DNA of 64,000 nt from Candidatus Jettenia ecosi (GCA_005524015.1 SULG01000007.1:1-64000), one strand, 5' to 3'. Positions 44,898 to 54,549 are shown, numbered from the stretch's first letter. A program made the numbers and translations. Notes: generated by a model not told the origin, from the sequence alone.

Positions 44898-47218
44898 GTG
44901 GTTAGCAAAGTGTGGAGACACATGATGAATCGGCTATGGATGGAAGCAGTAATATGCAGATGGTTGAAAATAGGACTCCTGGGTGTTTTATGTTTAGTCG
45001 TATGGACTGGGTGGACAAAGGCAGACTCACGGGAATTGAGTTTTGAGGAGAGAGTTGCATGCCAGAAGGCAATAGAAGAGGTCTACTGGAAACACACCTT
45101 GTGGCCTGAAGCAAATACATCCCCAAAACCACAGATTAATAAGGTCATATCTGAAAAGGAGCTGAGAAAGAAGGTGGAGGAGACATTGAGGTGTCAAAGG
45201 CGCTTGAGGTTATCTGGAAGCAGCCAGTCACGGGGTATCAGCTCCAAGCGGAGCTTGAGCGAATGGCAGAAACAACCAGGAATCCTGAAATGTTACGTGA
45301 ACTATGGGCGGCGCTGGGAAATGATCCACAGATAATAGCGGAGTGTCTGGCAAGGCCTCTATTAGTGGAAAGGCTAATACATGACTGGTATACCTTTGAT
45401 GAACGGTATCACGGAAGGTTGAAGAACCGTGCGATGAAGAAAGTGGGATTGCACGGCAGGATAAAGAACATGAAGAGAATGGGAGGAGAATACCATGAAA
45501 TGGAATGGAAGAAAGGGAGAAATTGTGAGGATAAAGCAAGGAATAACACGGATGGAAATGTTCTAGAGCTGCCTGGGGATGAGTGGCAGGAGGAAATAGA
45601 ACAGTTAGCCGTGATATTTGGAGAAAAGAAGGGGCAGGATATACCATTGCGGCATGTAAGCGCATTGCAAGAAGATGAGGAGCGGTTTTATGTGATAGGG
45701 GTATTACAGAAAGAGACAGATCGGGTAAAGGTAGCCCTGGTAGAGTGGAAGAAGGTTGTGTTTGGCGAGTGGTGGTCACGGGTGGGTGAACATTTTACCC
45801 CCGAGATTGAAGGAGAGGCATTTAGCTATAGTTTGCCTGAAATTGCAACGGAGGCACCCTTACCCTATGCAGCCGACACCTGGTCTGCAACTCCTACAGA
45901 TATAGCCCCTGATGCCAGATTCTGGCACACGGCGGTATGGACGGGTACGCAGATAATCGTGTGGGGTGGATGGAACGGTAATAGTAATTTCAACACTGGT
46001 GGACGTTACAATCCGGCGACAAACTCATGGTCATCTACAAGCACCACAGGCACCCCCAGCGGTCGATACCACCACACGGCGGTGTGGACAGGTGCAGAGA
46101 TGATTGTATGGGGTGGGTCCGATGGTAGTAGTAATCTCAACACCGGTGGACGTTACAATCCGGCGACAAACTCATGGTCATCCACAAGTATGGCAGGCGC
46201 CCCCGCTGCCCGAGATACACATACGGCAGTGTGGACAAGTACAGAAATGATTATATGGGGCGGGTCGGACGGTAGTAAGAAGTTCAACACCGGTGGGCGC
46301 TACAATCCGGCAACGGACTCGTGGACATCCACAAGTACAACAGACGTCCCTGTTGCCAGATCTACACATACAACAATATGGACGGGTACAGAGATGATTG
46401 TGTGGGGGGGATCGGGTGGTAGTGGAAATGATTTCAACACCGGTGGGCGTTATAACCCGGTAACGAATGCATGGACATCCACAAGTACGATAGGTGCCCC
46501 TGATGTCCGAATTGGCCATACGGCAGTGTGGACGGGCGAAGAGATGATTGTGTGGGGAGGTCTAGATGTTACTGCTAGTTCAATCGATACCGGTGGACGC
46601 TACAATCCGGCAACAGACTCATGGTTACCCACAAGTACAACAGGTGCCCCCTCTGCCCGATTTTTACATACGGTATTGTGGACGGGTGGAGAGATGGTTG
46701 TGTGGGGTGGAAGTACATGGGGTTGGGATGGTAGTGATGGTCCTGGGGACGGTGGCCGTTACAATCCAACAACAGACTCGTGGTCATCCATAAGTATGAC
46801 AGAAGCCCCCAGCATCCGAAGTCGTCATACGGCGGTGTGGACGGGCACGGAAATGATTGTGTGGGGTGGGTCGGGTGTTTCACAATATCATAATCGTCTC
46901 AACACCGGTGGACGATACAACCCGGCAACAGATACATGGACATCCACAAACACAATAGGCGCTCCCAGCCACCGGGTTTACCATACAGCGGTGTGGACAG
47001 GCACGGAGATGATTGTGTGGGGAGGGACATATGTAAATAATTATTTCAACACCGGTGGATGCTACAACGCAGCAACGGATACATGGACATCCACAAACAC
47101 AACAGATGCTCCCAGCCCCCGAATCGAACATACAGCGGTATGGACGGGTACGGAGATGATTGTATGGGGTGGGTCGACTGATGTCTATCTCAACACTGGC
47201 GGTCGCTATTCCCCATAA
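44898..47218 (+). CDS. secreted Kelch-type beta-propeller protein, frameshifted near its N-terminus
   Basis: Starts at GTG 44898 behind aaaggagac. Residues 1-42 form a signal/anchor (WLKIGLLGVLCLVVWTGW). A helical region (FEERVACQKAIEEVYWKHTL) runs to about 45187, then the frame shifts; the rest reads on from SKALEVIWKQPVTGYQLQAE to 47218. Nine repeats of about 45-50 residues follow, each with HTAVWTGTEMIVWGG and GGRYNPATDSWTSTSTTGAP, a Kelch-like propeller. The shift looks like a one-base loss and no slippery site is evident. Either a real mutation, a sequencing error or recoding. Probably a c-di-GMP-controlled surface protein. Confidence 0.75.
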
Positions 47219-47350
47219 TAGTTGTCTAACGGTCCAATTACGAGAATACAAACATTGTCAAGAGAGGTTTGTTAACAGTTCAGCCCCCTCCCCTGATACA
47301 TCAACACCAGGGGAGGGGATAATTTATTGAAAGGTTTATAAAAATCTTCC

Positions 47351-47611
47351 CTAAAATACGCGCCCAAATCTCTTATGCCTGTTGTTTATATAAACGGTAT
47401 AGCTTGTGTTGATAGTCTGCATTATCTGAGAGATATTTGCCTTTGATGCTTCCAGGAAAAGATAATAATGATTTTCCATGAAGGCATATGCGTAAAGGAG
47501 GTATCCATACCGTTCTTTTGTCATTCTAAGCATCTCTAAAAATTTTTCTCTATCTTTATTATCAAAGAATATTCTGTTTCTCAAATTGCCAGAGATACAC
47601 ACACCATTCAA
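47351..47611 (-). pseudogene. REP-associated tyrosine transposase (Y1_Tnp/IS200-like) fragment
   Basis: An 86-residue fragment: GNLRNRIFFDNKDREKFLEM, then FMENHYYLFLEASKANISQI, MQTINTSYTVYINNRHKRFG. The HxH-type site is here NHYY and the Tyr in NTSYT fits the catalytic one. A stop follows GRVF, where the family normally continues for at least 60 residues, so the C-terminus is gone. The family is associated with REP-like palindromes, of which this window has many. Confidence 0.8.
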
Positions 47612-47688
47612 AATAATATTGCAGTTCAGTTAAAATATGGATTGGAGAGATGCGCACCAACCAGCTTTTTTGGGGAAGACATCAATAG

Positions 47689-48107
47689 CGTTACCGGGGT
47701 ATTCGTAAATCGGCTGGTTTCATAAAAAATAATGTTGATCTTTTCCATACAGAAGATATAATCACGCGCTTAAGAGATGAATTTCCCAAAGATGAGGATA
47801 CAGCAATTGATATTGCCCTTCACGACCTTATTGCTAAAAAATTAAAAGTACCTCTCTACAAACCTTTAGATCTGCGCCAGCACACTGCAAAGGTAACATC
47901 TTTTACAATCGGGATTGATGCTGATGCCATTGAAAAGATGTGTAATACCAATTTGCTTTCAAACATTAAAAGATAATCCAATTGAATCCTGCCATATATA
48001 GCATATATATTTCATAATATATTTATTGTTTGAAAGCAAATTGGTATAAGAAGGTCGATGAGATTAAGGATTTTATGCAAGACAAACTTCCTTTATATTT
48101 TAGTTAA
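47689..48107 (+). pseudogene. unknown gene interrupted by a MITE
   Basis: An open frame without a start codon (RYRGIRKSAGFIKNNVDLF…, then DEDTAIDIALHDLIAKKLKV and TSFTIGIDADAIEKMC) is cut by a 102-base inverted-repeat element at 47945-48046. Removing that element plus one TA copy restores the frame: KKVDEIKDFMQDKLPLYFS then TAA at 48105-48107. The N-terminal part beyond the TAG at 47686 is missing or frameshifted. I recognise no family. Confidence 0.6.
47945..48046. mobile_element. 102-bp MITE with TA target duplication
   Basis: Terminal inverted repeats ataccaatttgctttcaaac and gtttgaaagcaaattggta, 19-20 bases and perfect; AT-rich centre. TA lies on both sides (47943-47944 and 48047-48048), as in IS630/Tc1-mariner elements. 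Precise removal rejoins the host reading frame. No transposase inside. Confidence 0.85.
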
Positions 48108-48141
48108 GCTAATCGCTTCATAGTCTTTCTATCTCTGTTTT

Positions 48142-49908
48142 ATGAATCCTATTGTAATCTTATCTATTTCCATTGCCTGCTTTATTTTAGTGGGGCGTTT
48201 TTATGCCAGATTGATATCAAGATCAATAGGCATCGACTCGAAGCGAATCACTCCGGCGGTACGAATAAACGATGCATGTGACTATGTTCCTACCGCAACA
48301 CCAATCGTTTTTGCACACCATTTTGCAACCATTGCAGGCGCTGGACCTATTATTGGTCCTGTTATGGCGATAATTTATGGATGGAGACCTGCCTGGCTAT
48401 GGGTTTTGATCGGGGGAATATTCTTTGGGGCTGTGCACGATTTTTTTGCCCTGTTTGTTAGTATAAGGGAAGGGGGTAAATCCATCGCGGAGGTTGCCAG
48501 AAAGTCCCTGGGTACGCCAGGTTTTATCATAGTTATCTCATTCACAATTGTGATGCTGATCCTTGTTAATGCTACATTTCTCAATGCATCAACAACTGCC
48601 TTGACATCGATTATTGATAGTGCACAAATTGGACTCAGTACAGACCAAGTCTTTTTTCGCTGGGCAGATGAAACGGGAGTCAAGATAGTAATCGGTGGAA
48701 TTGCCTCTATGTCTGTTATTATTGTAACTGCCTTTGCCCCACTTATTGGATATCTTTATATCAAGAGGCATATCTCTGTAGTGAAATGTTCAATTTTTGC
48801 AATCCTCATTTGTATCACCTCGGTTATTATAGGTTTCTTTATACCCATTACGTTAAATCCATTTTTGTGGATGATACTCATCTCACTCTATACTGTAGTG
48901 GCAGCAGGTGTTCCCGTTTGGATATTCCTCCAGTCAAGGGATTTTATTAATGTCCATCTGCTTTATATTGGTTTGGGATTGCTCTTTACAGGAATCTTTA
49001 TGTCGGGCATCAAGGGAGTTAAAATCCAATTTCCTGTTAATAATATTCAGGAAGGTATATCCCATGTTGGCTTTTTGTGGCCAGGACTCTTCATAACAAT
49101 TGCCTGCGGTGCTATTTCTGGATTTCACGCCCTTTGTGCAGGCGGAACGATATCGAAACAAATTAAATCTGAACTCGCAATTCATAAAATTGGGTATTGT
49201 GGTATGCTATTAGAATCTTTCCTTGCCCTGTGTGTGATTTGTGCAGTTATTATGCATATTGATGTTCACCAATACAAGGAGTTAGTCCTGCCAGGTCCAG
49301 AGTCAAAATTTCACAGTAATCCCATATTAGCCTTTGCCCTTGCAATGGGGCGTACCTTGTATTCAGGGTTTGGTTTGCCGTTGCCCTTTGGAATTCTCTT
49401 TGGGATGTTGCTCCTGGAAGGATTCATCATTACCACGCTTGATACGGCGGTGAGGTTAAATCGTTATCTTTTTGAAGAGCTTTGGAGGGTTATCTTCAAA
49501 AATCCCCCAAAGATTTTAAGCCATTATTGGATTAATTCTGCATTGGCAGCAGGATTGATGTTTGGACTTGCATACAAAAATACGGTGAACAATATCTGGT
49601 CTATATTTGGAACAGCGAATCAACTTTTAGCTGCTTTAACCCTGATCATTGTATCCTTCTGGCTTCTCTCGAAAAGGAAGAATATCTGGTTTACCGCGAT
49701 TCCAGCTCTATTTATGATCGTTACTACAATCTCCATGTTAATAATCCTCCTCATTATCCGCTTTATTCCGCAAGGTAATATTACTCTTATCATTACAGAT
49801 ATTATCCTACTAGGGCTTTCTTTATGCATTATCACTATTGCAACAAAAACATTCCTTAACAGATTCAGGACTGGCATTTCCCATGAGACCTCTGATCCAG
49901 TATCGTAA
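48142..49908 (+). CDS. cstA: CstA-family carbon starvation/peptide transporter
   Basis: A 588-residue polytopic membrane protein with about 15 hydrophobic segments. Family signatures are ARLISRSIGIDSKRITPAVR, DYVPTATPIVFAHHFATIAG, AGPIIGPVMAIIYGWRPAWL and VHDFFALFVSIREGGKSIAE; TLDTAVRLNRYLFEEL occurs near residue 435. CstA and its paralogue YjiY/BtsT import peptides or pyruvate. The protein is shorter than the E. coli form (about 700). The start is preceded by no strong RBS (ctctgtttt). No nearby regulator. Confidence 0.92.
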   Translation: MNPIVILSISIACFILVGRFYARLISRSIGIDSKRITPAVRINDACDYVPTATPIVFAHHFATIAGAGPIIGPVMAIIYGWRPAWLWVLIGGIFFGAVHDFFALFVSIREGGKSIAEVARKSLGTPGFIIVISFTIVMLILVNATFLNASTTALTSIIDSAQIGLSTDQVFFRWADETGVKIVIGGIASMSVIIVTAFAPLIGYLYIKRHISVVKCSIFAILICITSVIIGFFIPITLNPFLWMILISLYTVVAAGVPVWIFLQSRDFINVHLLYIGLGLLFTGIFMSGIKGVKIQFPVNNIQEGISHVGFLWPGLFITIACGAISGFHALCAGGTISKQIKSELAIHKIGYCGMLLESFLALCVICAVIMHIDVHQYKELVLPGPESKFHSNPILAFALAMGRTLYSGFGLPLPFGILFGMLLLEGFIITTLDTAVRLNRYLFEELWRVIFKNPPKILSHYWINSALAAGLMFGLAYKNTVNNIWSIFGTANQLLAALTLIIVSFWLLSKRKNIWFTAIPALFMIVTTISMLIILLIIRFIPQGNITLIITDIILLGLSLCIITIATKTFLNRFRTGISHETSDPVS

Positions 49909-50056
49909 GTACCAGACCACAAATCTTTGCACATTTTTTTTATAGGTAAAACACATGTTCTCTTATTCCTTATGCAAAAAGCTTAGTACTCTCCATCCTG
50001 GCAAGCTGCTCACAAGTCAGCGTAATTACTCAAAATACTGTTGAGTAATTACGAAT
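49909..50056. repeat. B-type end and minimal C-type copy
   Basis: aagtaccagaccacaaatctttg at 49910 is one B-type terminus. At 50023-50052 gtaattactcaaaata ctgt tgagtaattac is a C-type element reduced to its two inverted ends; it directly abuts the HNH fragment. Confidence 0.6.
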
Positions 50057-50365
50057 TTGGTAAATGGAAATAAGATTGATTTAGGAATTGCTCTATCAAA
50101 ATATAATTTAAAAGAATATCATCATATATTCCCAAGAAATCTTTTAAAAAGCAAAGGAATCGATTCTGGTGAAATTAATTCACTTTGCAATTTTTGCTTT
50201 CTTCCTTCAGATTCTAACAAAAAGATTTCAAACAAAGCTCCTTCTGAATACATATTTTCTATAATTCCTGAAAAAGGTTATTCTGAAATATTAGAATCAA
50301 ATTTAATGCCTATAAAAAAGGAAATTTATCAGAAAAATGACTATCATGAATTTATTAAACAATGA
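50057..50365 (+). pseudogene. C-terminal fragment of a DUF262/HNH (GmrSD-like) nuclease
   Basis: LKEYHHIFPRNLL, then INSLCNFCFLPSDSNKKISN and KAPSEYIFSI match the HNH (DUF1524) half of GmrS/GmrD-type restriction proteins. The DUF262 half is absent; a minimal C-type repeat lies right upstream. No RBS is seen. A remnant of a modified-DNA restriction gene. Confidence 0.65.
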
Positions 50366-50379
50366 GCAAATAAAATTTA

Positions 50380-50570
50380 GGAGAGATTGTTGAGGTAACA
50401 GGCATGGCGCCAGAGGAAGAATGTATGCATGAGATGTTTGTTGAAATCCAATGGGAGAAACGGAAATTGGCTGTACCTTTATCACAGTTGAAAGGTATCT
50501 CAGTTACCGATGAAACAAGGCAGGCAATTGAAGATTGGCATTATTGGGTAGCAATGGGTTACCAGTTTTA
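50380..50570 (+). pseudogene. CcbP-like calcium-binding protein, 3'-terminal fragment
   Basis: Codes VGM/APEEECMHEMFVEIQWEK and AIEDWHYWVAMGYQF, the C-terminal two thirds of the gene at 53203-53566, with few differences over about 200 bases. It lacks the first half and is fused to the HNH remnant at 50370-50380. Confidence 0.75.
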
Positions 50571-50740
50571 GTCTCTCATATATTCGTTTTATGTGACTAT
50601 TGACAATAACTCACTGTTAGCATGAATTTGCATTTTGGGACAACCTGTTGTGTTTAGCGTATCTTTTTACGCAAAATGCAAGACTTTACCCCTTTTTATC
50701 TCTAACCCCTTCTTATCCTGGTGTTTCACGCTCCAAGTCC

Positions 50741-52043
50741 TCATTGTAGCATCCGATCTTCAAACCAGTTTCCCAACTCTTCCGGGCATGTCATCGAGTG
50801 GAAATCCGGATCAGTGCAAATACGTATCAGGACAGCCTTGGTAATCCTCCGAATTGTACCCAGACATTCATCTGTGACCTGGTAATGGCCACTGTGCACA
50901 ATCTTTGAACGAATGTTGTAGAGATTGCGCACTGTGTGGTCGATATGTCTTTGCGATCACTCAGACTCTTGCCGAGAAGGTGCGCCACACGCCCTCGAAG
51001 GCGGTAGGTCAACTCCTGTAGATTTCCATCTGCAAGCACGATGCTCTCCAGAGCTATTGCGAAAAGGAGAAACGCCTCCTCCTTGCGTACCTCGGCCGTT
51101 GCACGACCCGCCCATTGAAGTGATGCGATAACCTGCTCCTGAAGTTTGTTTTGAGGCCCCTTAAGGAAACTACTTGCCTTAGCAAAACCGGTCTCCTTGC
51201 TGGATTCCTCTTGTTGAAGCTTCACAAGTGATAATTGCCCAAGGCTTCCAATTCGCTTTCGATTTATGAAGAGACTCTCCTTCTCCGAGCCTTCTATGAT
51301 AAGCTGTAAAACCGCAATCTTGACTGAGCCAGCATCTCCAGGAAGGCCCAGAAACGCAAAATTGTACGGGATGAGGTCTGCAAAGAAGTTGATCACATCG
51401 ATTGTCAGGCGAAGCTCTTTGCAGGCGAGGAACTCAGCAGTGCCACCTTCCACAGCATTGATATCCGTTGCAGCAAAGATATGATTAGCGAAATCCTCAT
51501 CCTGTCCAAGTTCATTTACAAGTTGTTGACGAAGATTCTTTTGCTCTTCATCTACATTGTGCTCGGCTATTGCAGCAAGGAACTGCTTCCGTTGTTGATC
51601 ATCAAAAATAACAAATTCTGCGTTTCCAACTCTGCTCGGTAACCCATCAATCGCCAGACCATTCACGCGTTGGTACACTCGGAACACCTGTGGAGGTGCC
51701 GTAAGGAAATGTTCCAATTGTTGAATTGCGCGTTCAAGCCGATCCTCATAGGTCCCTCTTCACGTCGGTGACGTAGATCAAGTGCCTCGAAGATCGTATT
51801 CTGGAATACCTTCTCTACGGCACGGTAGCCTACCTGTTCAGCATTCGGAACCGCTCCAAGCAAAGCATGGAGACAGGTACTGTACTGCTTGGATTTCTCC
51901 CCACTGAAGAATACTGTACCTTCATTCGCGTGGGAGAAGAAGAGGTCGTAAGGAGGATGACCGGAGATGGCCTCGGCATTCCGAAGTTTATTGATAAACG
52001 CTTGCACTTCCTTGGGAGCTCGATTAGCCTTGTGGTTCGCCAT
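50741..52043 (-). pseudogene. Apea-type HEPN protein gene, broken by two frameshifts
   Basis: Three successive frames make one about 430-residue protein. Frame one (from 52043, MANHKANRAPKEVQAFINKL) ends near 51748 at a one-base loss; frame two continues YEDRLERAIQQLEHFLTAPP and reaches SDRKDISTT near 50950; frame three begins VRNLYNIRSKIVHSGHYQVT. The last carries the HEPN RNase motif R-x4-H (RSKIVH) and AFLLFAIALESIVL precedes it. HEPN proteins act as RNases in defence or abortive infection, or as apoptosis-like effectors. Not functional as read, unless the shifts are sequencing errors. Confidence 0.75.
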
Positions 52044-52073
52044 CATACACAGTATGAGAAGTAAACGGAACAA

Positions 52074-52389
52074 TCACAATACGGAAAGTACTCAATATGC
52101 TTAACATTAAGACAATGAACAACCACGAATAAAAAACCCCGAAGGGATGACACCGATACGCAAGTTTCTCATATCACCCCTTCAGGGTTGAAAATCTTTT
52201 TTCTGTTTTCCTATAATCATGACATCCCTTCGGGATTAAGAAAGAAAAAATACCTTATACCTTAATCATGATTTCTCTTACCGTTCGGTTTCAGTCGTTG
52301 ATCACTATAAAATATGAAGGTCCTCAAACACTTATGACCCTGCACGTTCAACAATTCTTGTCAATGTGACTTAAGACCGGGACCACATA
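52074..52389. repeat. A-type repeat, truncated and reversed
   Basis: The right end gttcggtttcagtcgttgat then cactata (52283-52309) is the reverse complement of the left end of the element at 2875. The interior carries the same ccctgaagggg/ccccttcagggtt palindromes and attaaggtataaggtatttt matches 2930. The other end is lost near 52100. No gene. Confidence 0.8.
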
Positions 52390-52713
52390 TCAAAGGCTTT
52401 TTGTTTCATCGCGATTTCGTAGTTGCGTTCTGACGGTATGAGGATCACGTGCACAATGGAAGAGACCAAATACAATAATCTGGTTGTTTTCTATTTTAAA
52501 GTAAATAGTGTATGGAAATCTTCTCAGCAGACGGCGGCGAAATTCGCTATAAACCTTTGGACAAAGTAAAGGATCATGTGAAATTTCATTAACGCAGGCA
52601 TAAAAAATCCGAAGGAATTCCTCGCCAAGACCAACCGACTTAGTCTCATACCATATATATCCACCAAAGACATCCTCCTCAACTTCAGGGAGAAAACGCA
52701 GGATATATGTCAT
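52390..52713 (-). CDS. RelE/ParE-family toxin
   Basis: A 107-residue toxin: LRFLPEVEEDVFGGYIWYET, LGEEFLRIFYACVNEISHDP, and the ParE core VYSEFRRRLLRRFPYTIYFK followed by NNQIIVFGLFHCARDPH. Its start overlaps the antitoxin stop by 4 bases. ParE/RelE toxins inhibit gyrase or cleave mRNA on ribosomes; which one cannot be said here. Intact. Confidence 0.88.
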   Translation of the reverse strand: MTYILRFLPEVEEDVFGGYIWYETKSVGLGEEFLRIFYACVNEISHDPLLCPKVYSEFRRRLLRRFPYTIYFKIENNQIIVFGLFHCARDPHTVRTQLRNRDETKSL

Positions 52714-52931
52714 TTTCTTTTTTCGATTCTTGTTTGAAGCTCCTCAAGAGATAATAAATTTCCCGGGGTAGATTCGTAGCCTTTTAACCTTCTCTCCAAC
52801 TCTTCCATGTGGCTCTGCGGAACAGGTACAACGGATTCATCTGCAGCGATACTATCCCACAGATCCTCTACCAGTAAGATTTTTTCTGCAGTGCTTAATT
52901 TCTTAATTTCGGGAATATCCTTCACATTCAT
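52710..52931 (-). CDS. addiction-module antitoxin (TIGR02574-like)
   Basis: A 73-residue protein with the antitoxin pattern IKKLSTAEKILLVEDLWDSI then VPVPQSHMEELERRLKGYES. It overlaps the downstream toxin by 4 bases. An aaagagaggagat site precedes the ATG. It should bind and neutralise the toxin and repress the operon. Confidence 0.87.
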   Translation of the reverse strand: MNVKDIPEIKKLSTAEKILLVEDLWDSIAADESVVPVPQSHMEELERRLKGYESTPGNLLSLEELQTRIEKRK

Positions 52932-53202
52932 TTTTATCTCCTCTCTTTGTAAGTATTTTTATAAATAATTTTTTTGGCTTTGATTAAGTAGTCATCTAAC
53001 AAATTATTATACAGTTTTTATTTTTTATCAGAGGCAAATAGGGAAGTCAAGAAAAAACAGTGAAAAGACAGAGATGATAAAACCATGGAGATTGTTTCAG
53101 GTGAACATTATTTTTATTAATCTATTCAAGATAGAGCAATTCACTCAGTTTCCAAGCAATCCGGCATAAGAGATAAGATTAAGTTCTCATAGGGAGATGG
53201 TT
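52932..53202. other. intergenic region between divergent genes
   Basis: AT-rich, with tttttttggctttgattaag near 52970 and no recognised repeat. The promoter of the toxin-antitoxin pair must lie in its first 100 bases. Confidence 0.3.
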
Positions 53203-53566
53203 ATGTCGCGTGTGAAAAATGATAAAATAAGAGAACATCGTATAGACATGAATACTTGTTGCCTATCATGAAGAAGAACATGCAATGGGATGGTACTATT
53301 ATCTTGAAGATAATCTTGCATTTCCATGTAAAGCAAAATGCACTGCGAAAAGGAGTATTTCGCCACTAAAGGTAGGAGAGATTGTTGAGGTAACAGGCAT
53401 GGCGCCAGAGGAAGAATGTATGCATGAGATGTTCGTTGAAATCCAATGGAAGAAACAGAAATTGGCTGTACCTTTATCACAGTTGAAAGGTATCTCAGTT
53501 ACCGACGAAACAAAGCAGGCAATTGAAGATTGGCATTATTGGGTGTCAATGGGTTATCAGTTTTAG
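53203..53566 (+). pseudogene. CcbP-like calcium-binding protein, frameshifted near the start
   Basis: The natural start is probably MSRVKNDKIREHRIDM at 53203, but the frame breaks near 53250 (a few bases lost) and resumes in another frame as ILVAYHEEEHAMGWYYYLED. From the ATG at 53285 a 93-residue piece remains: MGWYYYLEDNLAFPCKAKCT, VGEIVEVTGMAPEEECMHEM, and QAIEDWHYWVSMGYQF. This matches the cyanobacterial CcbP-type Ca-binding family. The piece from 53285 may still be made. Confidence 0.7.
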
Positions 53567-53730
53567 TTCTCTCATACATTCGTTGTGTTAACTTTTTGAA
53601 AATAGATGTGCCCCAAGTTTATCTGCCGCTATGAAATGCAGCGGGATAGCGGTCAGATGCAGCGCCTCATCAGTCTGACTTCTTTCTTTTTCCATTTTCG
53701 GTTTTTTCCTGAGCTGCATAGCTGCAGCAC

Positions 53731-53895
53731 TTAGCTCTGCAACCGGCTTATCAATCCAGAGAGTTCTCTTTGCCACATAGTATAATCAAATGGAAGACAA
53801 AAGGTTGATACGGTAACAAGTGTCTTGATGATTTTAGGATCGTCTTTAAATAATCGTATTACGATATTTGTATCGAGGCTAATCCTTCCCGTCAT
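53731..53895 (-). pseudogene. PIN-domain (VapC-like) N-terminal fragment
   Basis: From the ATG at 53895 it reads MTGRISLDTNIVIRLFKDDP, the first catalytic strand of a PIN nuclease (LDTNI), then quickly loses resemblance and stops at 53731. The adjacent frame 53588-53776 has no recognisable match. A remnant of a second vapC. Confidence 0.6.
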
Positions 53896-53918
53896 CCAGA
53901 TTTACCCTTTCAAACTCC

Positions 53919-54320
53919 TCAGGCAGTCCAATCCACGACCTTTAAACTCTTTATATGCTTAAATTCCCTGATATTATTAGTAACAAGGGTTACGCCGACA
54001 CTCAGGGCATGCGCCCCTATTAAGGTGTCCAGAGAGCCAATGGGCTTACCGGCCTTCTCAAGTTGTGAACGGATGATTCCATACATCTCTGCCGCCTTTT
54101 CATCAAAAGAGGCAATTTCAAGAGGCAGGACAAATGCTTCAAGGGCAATTCTGTTTTGTTTCCTGTGCAGACTTTTGGCTACATCGTACTGAAGTTCTGC
54201 AAGGGTGATAGAAGAAACGCCTACTTCGCCTGCGGTATGTTTTTTTAAATGCTCTATAATTTTCTCGGACCGGCATTTGATGAGGTAAATGCAGATATTC
54301 GTATCAAGCATGAACTTCAT
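53919..54320 (-). CDS. vapC: VapC-family PIN-domain toxin
   Basis: About 133 residues from the ATG at 54320, which overlaps the VapB stop by 17 bases; another ATG at 54311 is possible. LDTNICIYLIK at the start gives the first Asp; ITLAELQYDVAKSL gives the Glu; IGSLDTLIGAHALSVG gives further acidic residues; and TLVTNNIREFKHI ends the fold. VapC toxins are Mg-dependent RNases, often cutting initiator tRNA. Intact, coupled to VapB. Confidence 0.9.
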   Translation of the reverse strand: MKFMLDTNICIYLIKCRSEKIIEHLKKHTAGEVGVSSITLAELQYDVAKSLHRKQNRIALEAFVLPLEIASFDEKAAEMYGIIRSQLEKAGKPIGSLDTLIGAHALSVGVTLVTNNIREFKHIKSLKVVDWTA

Positions 54321-54549
54321 CAAATAGGTCCTCCCGCTTCTGCGTTTCAGGCTGAGTTCTTTCACTCATAAAATCACCAGAAAATTTTTCAAGGCTCTTG
54401 ATAAGGGTATCCCATGTCTTTTTTTCAGGAATAAGGATCACTATGTTACCCTCTTTTTTGATAAACACACGATCACCTTCGAATCTGAACTCCTTTGGCA
54501 ATCGCACTGCCTGGCTCTGGCCATTTTTAAAAAGTTTTGCTATCTTCAT
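54304..54549 (-). CDS. vapB: VapB-type AbrB-fold antitoxin
   Basis: An 81-residue protein with the AbrB/SpoVT DNA-binding start MKIAKLFKNGQSQAVRLPKE, then FRFEGDRVFIKKEGNIVILI, and a C-terminal toxin-binding tail. An aggtgaaac-type RBS stands before the ATG. Overlaps the toxin gene, so the pair forms one autoregulated operon. Confidence 0.9.
   Translation of the reverse strand: MKIAKLFKNGQSQAVRLPKEFRFEGDRVFIKKEGNIVILIPEKKTWDTLIKSLEKFSGDFMSERTQPETQKREDLFDEVHA

Noticed and set aside
45228-45779. 183-codon antisense frame, and others (46178-46519, 46575-46883, 46880-47251) opposite the Kelch gene
   Set aside because: Antisense frames kept open by the repeated codon pattern of the Kelch repeats; no start signal.
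53588-53776. 62-codon minus-strand frame as a small antitoxin
   Set aside because: No RBS and no recognisable antitoxin motif; overlaps the PIN fragment in another frame.
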